A DNA stretch of 64,000 nt from JBBKWU01 sp037969035. Its GTDB lineage: Bacteria > Pseudomonadota > Alphaproteobacteria > Micavibrionales > Micavibrionaceae. The position numbers and the translations under genes are program-made. The notes under the pieces are model-generated. The model was not told the origin of the DNA. It saw nothing but the letters and a program-made list of their open reading frames with translations, and did not search any database. Location of the stretch: positions 13,287 to 77,286 of the forward strand of contig JBBKWU010000010.1 of NCBI GenBank assembly GCA_037969035.1, in the 5' to 3' direction. Position 1 is the stretch's first letter, and each line of letters begins with the position of its first letter. This document shows, piece after piece, positions 25,529 through 34,744 of this stretch.

Positions 25529-26379
25529 TATGACTTCTTTTTCGTTGTTGTTTGGGTGGGCTTCCTCGTGCTCGGCTTTTTTGCTACCGGCTTCTTCGTC
25601 CTTGGCTTTGCTTTTGCCTTTTCAACGACAGCGCCCTTCACAATTTTTTTAGCCTTTGGCACAGATTTTTTCTCAATCGTACGTGTTCCATTGCTCAAAA
25701 CACGTGGCTCATTGCTGCGATCAGGCGGCGTTATAATACCGGCGGAAACAACAAGCTTCACGCCCTCTTCCACTGTCATGTTCAGGTATTTCAGTTCTTT
25801 CTTTGGCACGAACAGTAAATAGCCCGATGTTGGGTTTGGTGTTGTTGGCACGAACACGTTGATGGTTTCGTTCTTTGTTGCGGCTTGCACCTCGCCCTTG
25901 GAATATCCTGTGACAAAACCAATCGACCATACGCCTTTGCGTGGGTATTCAAGCATCACAACTTCGCGGAATGCTTGTGACTTTGACGCCATAATGGTTT
26001 CAAAAACTTGCTTAATCGCGCCGTAAATCGTGCGGATCACAGGCATGCGGTGTACAAAATATTCTGAAACGCTGATAAACAAACGCCCGAAGAAATTCGT
26101 CGCGAACCAGCCAATCAATATGAATGCCGCGACCGCAACCAAAATACCAATCCCTGGAATGGTTGTTTCGGGATAGTAATGCGCGGGAAAAAGTCTCGTG
26201 ACATTCTTATCAACAAAGCTCAAAAACACATAGGTCAGATAGCACGTAATACCGATAGGCGCTGTAACCAATATACCCGCCAAAAAATAACCGCGAATAC
26301 GCGAAAACAGCGTGCGTTGCAGTTGTCTCGTGTGACCATCAATCGTATGAAACAGACTTCTTTGACCTTTTTTGCCCAT
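25528..26379 (-). CDS. DUF502 family membrane protein
   Basis: 283 residues of the DUF502 family, common beside recG in alphaproteobacteria. Two transmembrane segments (about 30-55, GYFLAGILVTAPIGITCYL; about 75-95, IGILVAVAAFILIGWF), then a conserved soluble region with VHRMPVIRTIYGAIKQVFET, SIGFVTGYSKGE, VFVPTTPNPTSGYLLFVP and VEEGVKLVVSAGIITP. The last 45 residues are an extended Lys/Pro/Thr-rich tail, not part of the domain, basic enough to contact nucleic acid or the membrane surface. Function of the family is not established. Confidence 0.92.
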   Translation of the reverse strand: MGKKGQRSLFHTIDGHTRQLQRTLFSRIRGYFLAGILVTAPIGITCYLTYVFLSFVDKNVTRLFPAHYYPETTIPGIGILVAVAAFILIGWFATNFFGRLFISVSEYFVHRMPVIRTIYGAIKQVFETIMASKSQAFREVVMLEYPRKGVWSIGFVTGYSKGEVQAATKNETINVFVPTTPNPTSGYLLFVPKKELKYLNMTVEEGVKLVVSAGIITPPDRSNEPRVLSNGTRTIEKKSVPKAKKIVKGAVVEKAKAKPRTKKPVAKKPSTRKPTQTTTKKKS

Positions 26380-26455
26380 GACAGCACCTCGTTCTTGCGT
26401 GGATTAATATTGCTCTGTTATACACTGCTCTCCCTTAAAAGACGATAGCAAAGCC

Positions 26456-26490
26456 ACAAAAAAGCGAGAGACACAACATCTCCCGCTTTT
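26456..26490 (-). terminator. Terminator of pepN
   Basis: On the minus strand AAAAGCGGGAGA pairs with TCTCTCGCTTTT (12 bp with one G-T) around TGTTGTG, followed by T residues (plus-strand A-run at 26457-26463). It lies 25 bases beyond the pepN stop. Confidence 0.85.
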
Positions 26491-26514
26491 GTAAAATCGT
26501 TTTAAATCAGAATC

Positions 26515-29190
26515 TTAAGGTGTTGTTATGCTAGGCGCTCCGCTTTTTTTTTGACGGGCAGCATCGTAAGCCGCATCACCGACAAAACGCCGAACCTTCT
26601 CACCCAAGTTCGCGGAGATTTTTGGCATCGCCGCCAAGCGTAGTAATTGGTCGTACATTTGATCAGCTAGAACATCTTTATGGTTCTTATAACCACCAAA
26701 CGCATCAACAAGGCGCGATGTAATTTGCGGGTTTGTCGCATCATACGCCACCAAAAAATCGGCAAGGAATTCATAACCACTTCCATCTTCGGCATGGAAT
26801 GCTTTCGGGTTAGCGCCAGAGAACGTGCCATAAAGCGCGCGGATGCGGTTCGGGTTTGTTGTGCCGTTAAACGATTCATGCGCTACCAAATTCTGTAAAT
26901 GAGATTTAATATCGCCCATGCTTACTGCGGCTTGCCCCATCATCCATTTATCGACAACCAAATCCTGCGTGATTTTTGCGTTTGCGTAGAAATCACCAGA
27001 AACATTGATCCTTTGCATTATTGCTTGCTGCGTATCCATATTCAAAAGTGCTGTGTACGCTGCCAAACGGTCCGTGACATTGTTCGCACCACTATATTGG
27101 TTTGATGCCAACGCAGCGATTGACGGGTCATCCGTTTTAGCCAAATACGCCAAGGCTTTGTTCTGCACATCACGACGACCAACGTCTTTGTGGTCATATG
27201 CTTTGGCTGCATCATAGTTATCGTCGTACAAGTCTTGCCACTCGCTTTGTAGATCATCGGCAATTTTCTTACCAAACGCGTCGATAACAGCCGTAATGGC
27301 TTGTGGGTCGATTTTCTTGCGAGATAGCGCCAATTCATTATATGACGGCAATGTCAGCGCCATCGCCTTTAATTGCTTATCCATACCTGTATCCTGAATG
27401 ATACCGCTGAATGATTTTATAATTTCTGGATCAACATCAATCGCTTTACCAGCTTCGACGTTGTTCACTTGCTCCAGCATTTTTTGTTTCAACAGCGTAT
27501 TGCCCGCATCCCATTGGTTGAAGCCGTCATTGTCGTTCACCATCAAGAAGCGCAGTTGATCGTCCGTATACGGTGCTTCAAGTTTCACAGGGGCAGAGAA
27601 ACCACGCAAGATTGATGGCACGCAGTTCGGCGGTACGTTTTTAAACTCATACTCATGCTTGGCGGCTGTCATTTCTAACATTTCACTGACCACATCATCG
27701 CCGTTCGGGCCAACAAGACCAAACTCGACAGGAATATGACGCGGCGAACCATCAGAGACTTTATCAAGCACAGGAACGTCTTGCTCTAACGTTAGTCTGA
27801 ATGTGCTTGTCTTATCATCATAAGACCAATCAGCCTTAATCGTTGGTGTGCCTGCTTGTGTGTACCACAGCATAAACTGTGAAAGATCAGTGCCGCTTGC
27901 ATCTTCATGCGCTGCGACCCAGTCTTCAACCGTTACGGCTTGGCCTTCGTGGCGTTTAAAGTACAAATCAGAACCCTTACGGAATTCAGCAGCACCGCCG
28001 ACAAGGGCATGCAACATACGGTTCAGCTCAGAACCTTTTTCGTACACGGTCACAGTGTAGAAGTTATCGATTGTTTCAAAATGGTCAGGGCGTGGCGGGT
28101 GTGCCATCGGGCTGGCATCTTCTTTGAACTGTGCGGAACGAAGCGTTCTCACATCATCAATTCGTTGTGCTGCCGCAGAATATTGATCCTCCTGATAAGA
28201 GTGATCGCGGAAAACGGTTAAGCCCTCTTTCAAGCAAAGCTGGAACCAATCACGGCAGGTTACAAGGTTACCTGTCCAGTTGTGGAAGTATTCATGCGCG
28301 ATAACCGCGTCAACGCGTTGATAGTTAGCGTCCGTTGATACATCGGGGTGTGCCAAAACACATGACGTGTTAAAGACGTTTAGCGATGTATTTTCCATCG
28401 CACCCATGTTGAAATCGCTGACCGCGACAATGTTAAACTGGTCAAAATTATATTCACGACCATAAACATCTTCATCCCATTTCATAGAACGTTTTAGTGA
28501 ATCAATCGCGAACGGTAATTTGTCTTGATCTTCTTTGACCGCATAAACGCGCAATGTAACATCGCGGCCGCTCATGGTTGTGAATTTACCTTCTTCAAAC
28601 TCAAGATTGCCACCAACAAGTGCAAACAAATAGCTTGGTTTTGGGAACGGGTCTTCCCAAACCGTGTAATTACGACCATCGGCTGTTTTGCCTTCGTCGA
28701 TCAAATTACCGTTTGAGAGCAAAACAGGCGCTGCAGCGTCATCGGCAATTAATTTCGTTGTAAATGTCGCCATGTTATCGGGGCGATCCACAAAATAAGT
28801 GATGTGGCGGAAGCCTTGTGCTTCACACTGTGTGCACCAGTTACCGCTTGATTTATAAAGCCCTTCAAAAGCTTTGTTATCTTCAGGTTTAATGCGCACC
28901 TTTGTTTCGAGAACAAATTTGTCGTCCGCTGTCGGGATTGTCAGGTCTTTTTCGGTTTGGGTATAGCCCTGCGCGGATATCCCCTGCCCGTCAATCGCCA
29001 CAGATTGTAATTCCAAACCTTCACCATCAAGAACCAAATCCCTGCTGTGAGTACCATTGCGTTCAACCTGTAACTTCGCAGTCACAAAGGTTTCGCCGTC
29101 CTGCAGGTCAAATTCCAGATCAACATGTTTGACCCAGAAATCAGGTTCTTTATAATCTTTAAGGTAAGTTACTTTGCTATCTGTAGACAT
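26515..29190 (-). CDS. pepN: Aminopeptidase N (M1 family)
   Basis: Cytoplasmic zinc aminopeptidase that trims peptides during protein turnover. 891 residues, standard length. Exopeptidase motif GAMENTSLNVFNTS, zinc motif HEYFHNWTGN at 299-308 followed by the conserved Glu in LKEGLTVFRDHS. The N-terminal saddle domain begins KDYKEPDFWVKHVDLEFDL, and the C-terminal helical solenoid ends with KVRRFVGDAAYDAARQKK, matching bacterial PepN. Starts from AGGG upstream of the ATG at 29190. The 253 bases to the next gene on the plus strand are AT-rich and hold no gene. Confidence 0.97.
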   Translation of the reverse strand: MSTDSKVTYLKDYKEPDFWVKHVDLEFDLQDGETFVTAKLQVERNGTHSRDLVLDGEGLELQSVAIDGQGISAQGYTQTEKDLTIPTADDKFVLETKVRIKPEDNKAFEGLYKSSGNWCTQCEAQGFRHITYFVDRPDNMATFTTKLIADDAAAPVLLSNGNLIDEGKTADGRNYTVWEDPFPKPSYLFALVGGNLEFEEGKFTTMSGRDVTLRVYAVKEDQDKLPFAIDSLKRSMKWDEDVYGREYNFDQFNIVAVSDFNMGAMENTSLNVFNTSCVLAHPDVSTDANYQRVDAVIAHEYFHNWTGNLVTCRDWFQLCLKEGLTVFRDHSYQEDQYSAAAQRIDDVRTLRSAQFKEDASPMAHPPRPDHFETIDNFYTVTVYEKGSELNRMLHALVGGAAEFRKGSDLYFKRHEGQAVTVEDWVAAHEDASGTDLSQFMLWYTQAGTPTIKADWSYDDKTSTFRLTLEQDVPVLDKVSDGSPRHIPVEFGLVGPNGDDVVSEMLEMTAAKHEYEFKNVPPNCVPSILRGFSAPVKLEAPYTDDQLRFLMVNDNDGFNQWDAGNTLLKQKMLEQVNNVEAGKAIDVDPEIIKSFSGIIQDTGMDKQLKAMALTLPSYNELALSRKKIDPQAITAVIDAFGKKIADDLQSEWQDLYDDNYDAAKAYDHKDVGRRDVQNKALAYLAKTDDPSIAALASNQYSGANNVTDRLAAYTALLNMDTQQAIMQRINVSGDFYANAKITQDLVVDKWMMGQAAVSMGDIKSHLQNLVAHESFNGTTNPNRIRALYGTFSGANPKAFHAEDGSGYEFLADFLVAYDATNPQITSRLVDAFGGYKNHKDVLADQMYDQLLRLAAMPKISANLGEKVRRFVGDAAYDAARQKKSGAPSITTP

Positions 29191-29443
29191 TTTATTTCCC
29201 TTATCTTTTTTTGTATTTATTTAACCTTATGAAAAAAGCATATATACGCAAAAAATGCAAATTGATTCTATTGTGGATAGCAAAGGCAAAGGATTGACCC
29301 GCATCAGAATCTAAACAATACTTGATAGCGCGAGACTGTTAAAATTTGTATCAAATGTCATCAATATTTAACGTAATTATAACATTATTTCACTAAACTC
29401 TAATATAAGGGGTCATGCATATCAAAATGCAGAACGGGGCAAT

Positions 29444-30028
29444 ATGGGTCACAAAATCGAAGATATAAAACTGGGTAAAGGCGAACTGCCAAGCCCTGAA
29501 GAGTCCGATTTCATCATGGAATGCATGATGACCCACTACATCATGCAAAATCAGGTAATCAAAACAAAATTGCGCCATGTGCAAAGCGCAACACGACAGC
29601 GCATGAAAGAAATTGAAAAAAACACGGTGGGACAAGAGCTGTCAACAAAACTACAAGATTTAAAAAACACACAAAAACTGGATGGTTTGTGGGATAAACT
29701 CATTTCTCTACTGCATGAAATTGGCTTGACCGAGGATGATATCAAAAGCATTGAAGACACCGTCACAGCCACACCAAAAACCATCCGTAAATATTATGAT
29801 GCTTTAGTCGAACAAGACAGAGAGCTTTCTAACCTCATCTATGAAATGAATTCGGACACGTTCAAATCGGCGCACAGCAAAGCGGGTAAAATGACCACGC
29901 AAATTCAAAAGCGCCCGAACACGATGTCTGGCCTTCTGCCGAGAGAATATGAACCCGAAAAAGAACATATCATCAGCACAAGTGGCTTTGAAATCATCAC
30001 ACTGCCTAATTTGCGCGAAAGACGTTAA
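29444..30028 (+). CDS. Unknown helical protein
   Basis: 194 residues, no recognised family. Mostly charged helices; residues about 30-70 (THYIMQNQVIKTKLRHVQSA) and 75-140 could form coiled coils. No signal peptide or membrane segment. No strong ribosome site stands before the ATG at 29444; GGGG lies about 8 bases upstream. The stop codon sits in the loop of the terminator hairpin. Divergent from pepN across an AT-rich interval. Confidence 0.65.
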   Translation: MGHKIEDIKLGKGELPSPEESDFIMECMMTHYIMQNQVIKTKLRHVQSATRQRMKEIEKNTVGQELSTKLQDLKNTQKLDGLWDKLISLLHEIGLTEDDIKSIEDTVTATPKTIRKYYDALVEQDRELSNLIYEMNSDTFKSAHSKAGKMTTQIQKRPNTMSGLLPREYEPEKEHIISTSGFEIITLPNLRERR

Positions 30029-30038
30029 CACGTCTTTT
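30018..30038 (+). terminator. Terminator overlapping a stop codon
   Basis: AAAGACGT (30018-30025) and ACGTCTTT (30030-30037) form a perfect 8-bp stem with loop TAAC, followed by a short T-run. The TAA stop of the preceding gene lies in the loop. Confidence 0.75.
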
Positions 30039-30116
30039 TGCTATAAAAATCCTCTTTCGTAACACGGCACAATCATTTACCCTGTATCAACTTCAAATTT
30101 ACAGGGGAATATAAAA

Positions 30117-31595
30117 ATGAATGCTGCCGCTGCGCAACCTGCACAAAAAGAAAACACCGACAACACCGAACGCCCGTCCTTCGATCAAGTTTTGATCGAT
30201 ATCGCGGATTACGTGATGGATTATGATATCAAAAGCGACGAGGCGTATAAAACTGCGCGCTATTGCCTTATGGACACACTAGCATGCGGTATTCTCGCGC
30301 TGAAATTCAAGGCCTGCACCGCGATGCTCGGGCCACAAGTCGAGGGTATGACTGTGCCGCACGGTGTGCGCGTTCCGGGAACGTCTTACCTGCTCGACCC
30401 GATCAAAGGTGCGTTTGACATTGGCTGCATGGTTCGTTGGTTGGATTATAACGATACGTGGCTTGCTGCTGAATGGGGACATCCGTCGGATAATCTCGGC
30501 GCGATTTTGGCGATTGCCGATTTCATCAGCCAGAAAAAAGAGGCCGACGGACAACCAGGCTTAAAAATGAAAGACGTTCTGAGCGCGATGATTAAGGCGC
30601 ATGAAATCCAAGGCGTGATTGCGTTGGAAAATTCATTTAACCGTGTTGGTCTTGACCATGTAGTGTTGGTGAAGGTTGCCTCAACTGCGCTTGCTATGAA
30701 GCTTATGGGCGGCACAAAATCACAAATCATTGACGCCCTATCCCATGCATGGGTTGATGGGCAATCATTGCGTACCTATCGCCACGCGCCGAATGCAGGG
30801 CCACGCAAAAGTTGGGCAGCAGGTGATGCCACTTCCCGCGCTGTGCGCCTTTGCCAAATTGTAAAAGATGGTGGGCAAATGGGTATTCCCTCTGTACTGA
30901 CCGCCAAAGGCTGGGGGTTTTACGATGTTCTATTCAAAGGCAATGAATTTAAATTCCAGCGCGATTACGGTTCATACGTGATGGAACAAATTTTGTTCAA
31001 AATTTCATACCCAGCGGAATTTCACTCACAAACCGCTGTTGAAGCCGCACATATCTTGCACTCACATGCTAAAGACAGACTGGAAGACATTGAAAAAATT
31101 GAATTAACCACGCACGAAGCCGCCATTCGCATCATCTCCAAAACAGGCCCCCTGCATAACCCAGCAGATCGTGACCACTGCCTGCAATATATGGTTGCTA
31201 TCCCGCTAATCCACGGCAGTTTGATTGCCGAGCATTACGAAGACGATGTCGCCGCAGATCCGCGTATTCAAATGCTCCGTGATAAAATGGTCGTGAGCGA
31301 GAACGAGCAATACAGCAAAGACTATCACGATCCTAACAAACGCAGCATCGCCAACGCCATGCAGATTTTCTTCAAAGACGGCACATCAACCGACAAGATA
31401 GAGATCGAATACCCTGTCGGGCACCGCAAACGCCGCGACGAAGGCATTCCATTGCTACAAGCAAAGTTTGAGGCCTATATCAAAGGCCACTTTGAGCCTG
31501 AGCAAGCGCAGAAAATCATCAATATCTGCGACGATCAAAAAGAATTGGAAGATATGTTTGTCACAGACTTTATGACGGCATGGGTTACTAAATAG
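30117..31595 (+). CDS. prpD: MmgE/PrpD family protein, 2-methylcitrate dehydratase type
   Basis: 492 residues, close to the PrpD length. PrpD converts 2-methylcitrate to 2-methyl-cis-aconitate in propionate oxidation. Family motifs: DTLACGILALKFKACTAMLG, FDIGCMVRWLDYNDTWLAAE, GHPSDNLGAILAIADF, ALENSFNRVGLDHVVLVKVA and KISYPAEFHSQTAVEAA. The partners PrpB, PrpC and AcnD are not adjacent, so it may also act as an aconitase-like dehydratase as some PrpD proteins do. Preceded by AGGGGA 10 bases before the ATG and followed by a bidirectional terminator. Confidence 0.92.
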   Translation: MNAAAAQPAQKENTDNTERPSFDQVLIDIADYVMDYDIKSDEAYKTARYCLMDTLACGILALKFKACTAMLGPQVEGMTVPHGVRVPGTSYLLDPIKGAFDIGCMVRWLDYNDTWLAAEWGHPSDNLGAILAIADFISQKKEADGQPGLKMKDVLSAMIKAHEIQGVIALENSFNRVGLDHVVLVKVASTALAMKLMGGTKSQIIDALSHAWVDGQSLRTYRHAPNAGPRKSWAAGDATSRAVRLCQIVKDGGQMGIPSVLTAKGWGFYDVLFKGNEFKFQRDYGSYVMEQILFKISYPAEFHSQTAVEAAHILHSHAKDRLEDIEKIELTTHEAAIRIISKTGPLHNPADRDHCLQYMVAIPLIHGSLIAEHYEDDVAADPRIQMLRDKMVVSENEQYSKDYHDPNKRSIANAMQIFFKDGTSTDKIEIEYPVGHRKRRDEGIPLLQAKFEAYIKGHFEPEQAQKIINICDDQKELEDMFVTDFMTAWVTK

Positions 31596-31637
31596 CCAAC
31601 CCAGCGCACATTCAACGCGCCTTATTACAACAGACAA

Positions 31638-31667
31638 AAAAAACGCGGCGTCATCACCGCGTTTTTT
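31638..31667. terminator. Bidirectional terminator after prpD
   Basis: AAAAAACGCGG and CCGCGTTTTTT, loop CGTCATCA, with A-run on the left and T-run on the right. It can serve prpD and the convergent secreted-protein gene ending at 31700. Confidence 0.88.
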
Positions 31668-31699
31668 ATTATTCTCAATTTAGAGCTCTACTCTACAGC

Positions 31700-32260
31700 T
31701 TACGGCTTTAATGACATAAAAGGACGTGACGCTTCAAATGAGGCCTGTTGAATTAAAGGTTTATCGAAAATCTCTGCATACCATGACTCAAATTCAACCG
31801 TATACGGATATCCGTAATTATTGCCGTCTACGTGGAACACATGGTCTGTATCCGCGCAATGCGGCGCTCCAATCTTAGCGGCAAACACGCCATCGTCAAC
31901 AGGGTCCAAAACCAATGTCCATGAGCCTGTGTCTGGCGCAGCAAGAATCGTATATTTGCCCTTAGCAAAAAACTCACCCTCATACTCAGTGTCCATCACA
32001 AAGACTTCACCACCTTCATCTTCAAGTTTGGCTGAATATGCCGCGTAATTAAAACACTCTCTAGGCTCTGACGCTTCCTCAGCAGGCGGCGTGGCACCAC
32101 CAAAAAGATTTTCAAAAAGCTCTCTAAGCCCAAGAGGGTCTTGTTCCTCTGGTGCAGGTGTCGGTGCTGGCGCTTCTGGCGCAGCTTCTTGCGCCATTGC
32201 GCCTGTTGCTGTCAATAGACCCAGAGCGACAGCAGCAGTAAATTGTTTTAAGTTAGACAT
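31700..32260 (-). CDS. Small secreted protein, family member 1 of 3
   Basis: 186 residues, unknown function. Signal peptide MSNLKQFTAAVALGLLTATG with cleavage at AMA-QE. The mature N terminus is Pro/Ala/Glu-rich (about 25-65), followed by a folded-looking region with GEFFAKGKYTILAAPDTGSW and two or three Cys. Its signal sequence is close to those of the next two genes upstream (32333 and 32827), which have unrelated mature parts. All three are in the same direction, separated by about 40-75 bases. Probably periplasmic or exported. Confidence 0.72.
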   Translation of the reverse strand: MSNLKQFTAAVALGLLTATGAMAQEAAPEAPAPTPAPEEQDPLGLRELFENLFGGATPPAEEASEPRECFNYAAYSAKLEDEGGEVFVMDTEYEGEFFAKGKYTILAAPDTGSWTLVLDPVDDGVFAAKIGAPHCADTDHVFHVDGNNYGYPYTVEFESWYAEIFDKPLIQQASFEASRPFMSLKP

Positions 32261-32332
32261 TGTTTTATTTTCCCTATTTTTTGTTATTTTACTTTTAATA
32301 TTTATGCATCACTGACTTTTAAAAGCACCTAA

Positions 32333-32788
32333 TTAATTACAACCATTCATTCCTATACGAAGACTTGTATCTATGACGCTCTTAATAGCTGATGCTGTTT
32401 TTCTTTTCAATTCGCTAGATACGTCCTCACGACCTGTAACCGCAGCATTGTATTGGTCTACAACATCTTGCTTAAATGACAAAGCATCATCACAAATTTT
32501 TTCAGGCTTATTTTCACTCTCCTGCGGACATAGAGCGGCATATTTTCTTGCAGTATTATTTAAGAGCATAAAAGAAAATCTAAATTCTGTGCTTCTCGAA
32601 CCCACTTGTGGGGCGAGCTCTTCTTGCAGTCTAAACGCTTCTTCCACCATAACGCTTTGTGCATAATCGCGTTCGCTGGTTGCACGGCAAGAAAAACCTT
32701 CATTCTCTGAAGCGTCCTGCGCCATGGTCATTGTACTTGTCATACACCCCAAAGCAGCGACCGCTGTAAATTGTTTAATTCTGTTCAT
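32333..32788 (-). CDS. Small secreted protein, family member 2 of 3
   Basis: 151 residues, unknown function. Signal peptide MNRIKQFTAVAALGCMTSTM with cleavage at MTMA-QD. The mature part is helical with four cysteines (SCRAT, LCPQ, ICDDA, NGCN), allowing two disulfides. The signal peptide matches its neighbour at 31700 (KQFTA-A/V-ALG). The middle gene of the three-gene secreted cluster. Confidence 0.72.
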   Translation of the reverse strand: MNRIKQFTAVAALGCMTSTMTMAQDASENEGFSCRATSERDYAQSVMVEEAFRLQEELAPQVGSRSTEFRFSFMLLNNTARKYAALCPQESENKPEKICDDALSFKQDVVDQYNAAVTGREDVSSELKRKTASAIKSVIDTSLRIGMNGCN

Positions 32789-32826
32789 ATTATTGTTCTT
32801 TCTTGTCTTGCCTGCATTTCAATTAT

Positions 32827-33234
32827 TTATAGCGACAGCATCAATTCACGCCAAACACGTTTTTCACCATATTTATTGACCATGTCCTCTATCTGCTGAT
32901 CTAAAGTATTCTCATCAGTTCCAAGTTTTTCAAGGCATGTTTTTCTGACAATACTATCCTCTAAAGAGAACGTTTCAAAAAACAACTCTTCCTCTGTCAT
33001 TGCGCGCCCATGTTGATCAAGCCATTTTTTATCTACCGATTCAGCCAGTGCGTCTGCATGATTATCGTACATATCATCAGAACAAGCTTGAAATTCACGA
33101 ACGACATTGAAAAGACCCTGTTCTTCTGGTGTAAACGCCGGTGTCACAGGTTTGGTATCTTGTGCATACACCGCCGCACCAGACAAGGCCGTAGCCGTCG
33201 CAGCCGCCGCAATAATTTGTTTTAATGAATTCAT
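32827..33234 (-). CDS. Small secreted protein, family member 3 of 3
   Basis: 135 residues, unknown function. Signal peptide MNSLKQIIAAAATATALSGA, cleavage at VYA-QD. The mature part is acidic and helical (EEQGLFNVVREFQACSDDMY) with two cysteines. First gene of the cluster, divergent from the MFS transporter gene. The shared KQ-[FI]-x-A opening with its neighbours points to duplication with exchange or rapid change of the mature domains. Confidence 0.72.
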   Translation of the reverse strand: MNSLKQIIAAAATATALSGAAVYAQDTKPVTPAFTPEEQGLFNVVREFQACSDDMYDNHADALAESVDKKWLDQHGRAMTEEELFFETFSLEDSIVRKTCLEKLGTDENTLDQQIEDMVNKYGEKRVWRELMLSL

Positions 33235-33414
33235 TATATATCACTCCCATGTGCTTATTTTTTTGTGTTGTCTGCGACATTAAACATAAAAAAAAATGCT
33301 GTCAAATCATATGACAAAGAAAGGGGAATGATTTATCTCTTTTATGTTGTTCTCACGGCAATTTTACTATACTTCTCGGGCATAATTTTGACCCTCTCGC
33401 GTAAGGTGACTCCT

Positions 33415-34677
33415 ATGAATAAAGTACTTATCGGTGCATGGCCCCTTTTCGTTGGACTTGCGCTTATTATGGTGGGTAACGGCCTTCAGGGAACATTGCT
33501 CGGGGTGCGTGCCAATATCGAGGGATTCGGCACCGCCACAACCGGTCTTATCATGTCGCTGTATTACTTCGGCTTTCTTGCTGGCTCTATTGCTGCGCCG
33601 AACCTCATTCGCAATGTTGGGCATATTCGCGTGTTTGCGGCCTTGGCCTCACTAGCGTCCACAACAGTTCTTTTCCACGCCATATTCCCAAACCCTATTG
33701 TATGGGGTGTCATCCGTGTTATCACGGGCTTTGGTTTTGCGGGGCTTTATATCGTGATCGAAAGCTGGCTTAACGGGATGGCGGACAATAAAAACCGTGG
33801 GCAAATTCTCGGGCTCTATATTCTTATCACTTATGGCTGTATGGCCATCGGTCAGTTCTTACTTACTCTCTACGACCCAGCGGGTGCGGAGCTATTTATC
33901 ATTACCTCTGTTTTGGTATCATGTGCGCTTGTTCCTATCTCTCTCAGCAAACGCCAAGCACCGTCCCTTCCTGCCAGTGAACGTGTAAGTCTACGCAAGA
34001 TATATGAAATATCCCCCCTTGGTGTGATTAGTGCCTTCATGTCTGGTGTTGGTGGTGGCGTGGTTTTTGCCATTGGTGCCGTCTATGCCACACAGGTCGG
34101 CATGAACACCTTGCAAGTATCATCCTTTATGGCGGCCATCATTTTGGGCGGCATGTGCTTTCAGTATCCTATTGGCTTGCTCTCCGATAAATTTGACAGG
34201 CGCGTCATCATCATTGTCTGTGCCGCTGCGGCATCGGTTATGGCGTTCCTATGTACCCTGTTTGATGCAGGCTGGGGGTTATATACAATGGTGTTCTTAT
34301 TCTGGGGATGTGGTGTACCGCTCTATGCGCTTGGGATTGCTTACACGAATGACCGTTTAGAGCCAAACCAAATTCTTGCGGCCAGCAGCTCACTTATCCT
34401 GCTCAACGGCGCGGGTGCTTGTCTTGGCCCGCTTAGCGTTACCATCGCTATGGCGACCTTAGGGCCACACGCCTTCTTCCCGTCATTGGGGGTTATCTAT
34501 ATCTTCACCAGTGCGTTTGCGCTCTATCGTCTCACCGTCAGAAAAGCCGTGCTTGCAGAAAACCAAGGGCAATTTGTTGGTGCCCCTGCACGTGGTGCTT
34601 ATTTTGTGGCACAATACACCGAAGACGAAGCCACCGAGATCGCCGAAGCTGATGAAGAAGCGTTGAAAGACTCGTAA
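33415..34677 (+). CDS. Major facilitator superfamily transporter
   Basis: 420 residues with the twelve hydrophobic segments of an MFS carrier. It opens with IGAWPLFVGLALIMVGNGLQ and GTLLGVRANIEGF, resembling YcaD-type transporters, and shows the cytoplasmic signature GLLSDKFDRR between segments 8 and 9. I choose the ATG at 33415, which has AAGGTGA 7 bases upstream. The frame is open upstream to 33265 and includes an extra hydrophobic stretch after the ATG at 33328, whose GGGG lies too close to serve. The acidic C-terminal tail (ATEIAEADEEALKDS) is cytoplasmic. Substrate unknown. Confidence 0.9.
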   Translation: MNKVLIGAWPLFVGLALIMVGNGLQGTLLGVRANIEGFGTATTGLIMSLYYFGFLAGSIAAPNLIRNVGHIRVFAALASLASTTVLFHAIFPNPIVWGVIRVITGFGFAGLYIVIESWLNGMADNKNRGQILGLYILITYGCMAIGQFLLTLYDPAGAELFIITSVLVSCALVPISLSKRQAPSLPASERVSLRKIYEISPLGVISAFMSGVGGGVVFAIGAVYATQVGMNTLQVSSFMAAIILGGMCFQYPIGLLSDKFDRRVIIIVCAAAASVMAFLCTLFDAGWGLYTMVFLFWGCGVPLYALGIAYTNDRLEPNQILAASSSLILLNGAGACLGPLSVTIAMATLGPHAFFPSLGVIYIFTSAFALYRLTVRKAVLAENQGQFVGAPARGAYFVAQYTEDEATEIAEADEEALKDS

Positions 34678-34744
34678 AGCCATACATCGAAGAGCTTGGC
34701 TACTAAAATTTAAGGGAGCTAGCGACCTTAAGAGCACTTCCTAA

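Noticed and set aside
33265..33414. N-terminal extension of the MFS transporter
   Set aside because: The best ribosome site is directly before the ATG at 33415, and the extension adds a hydrophobic segment not needed for twelve helices.
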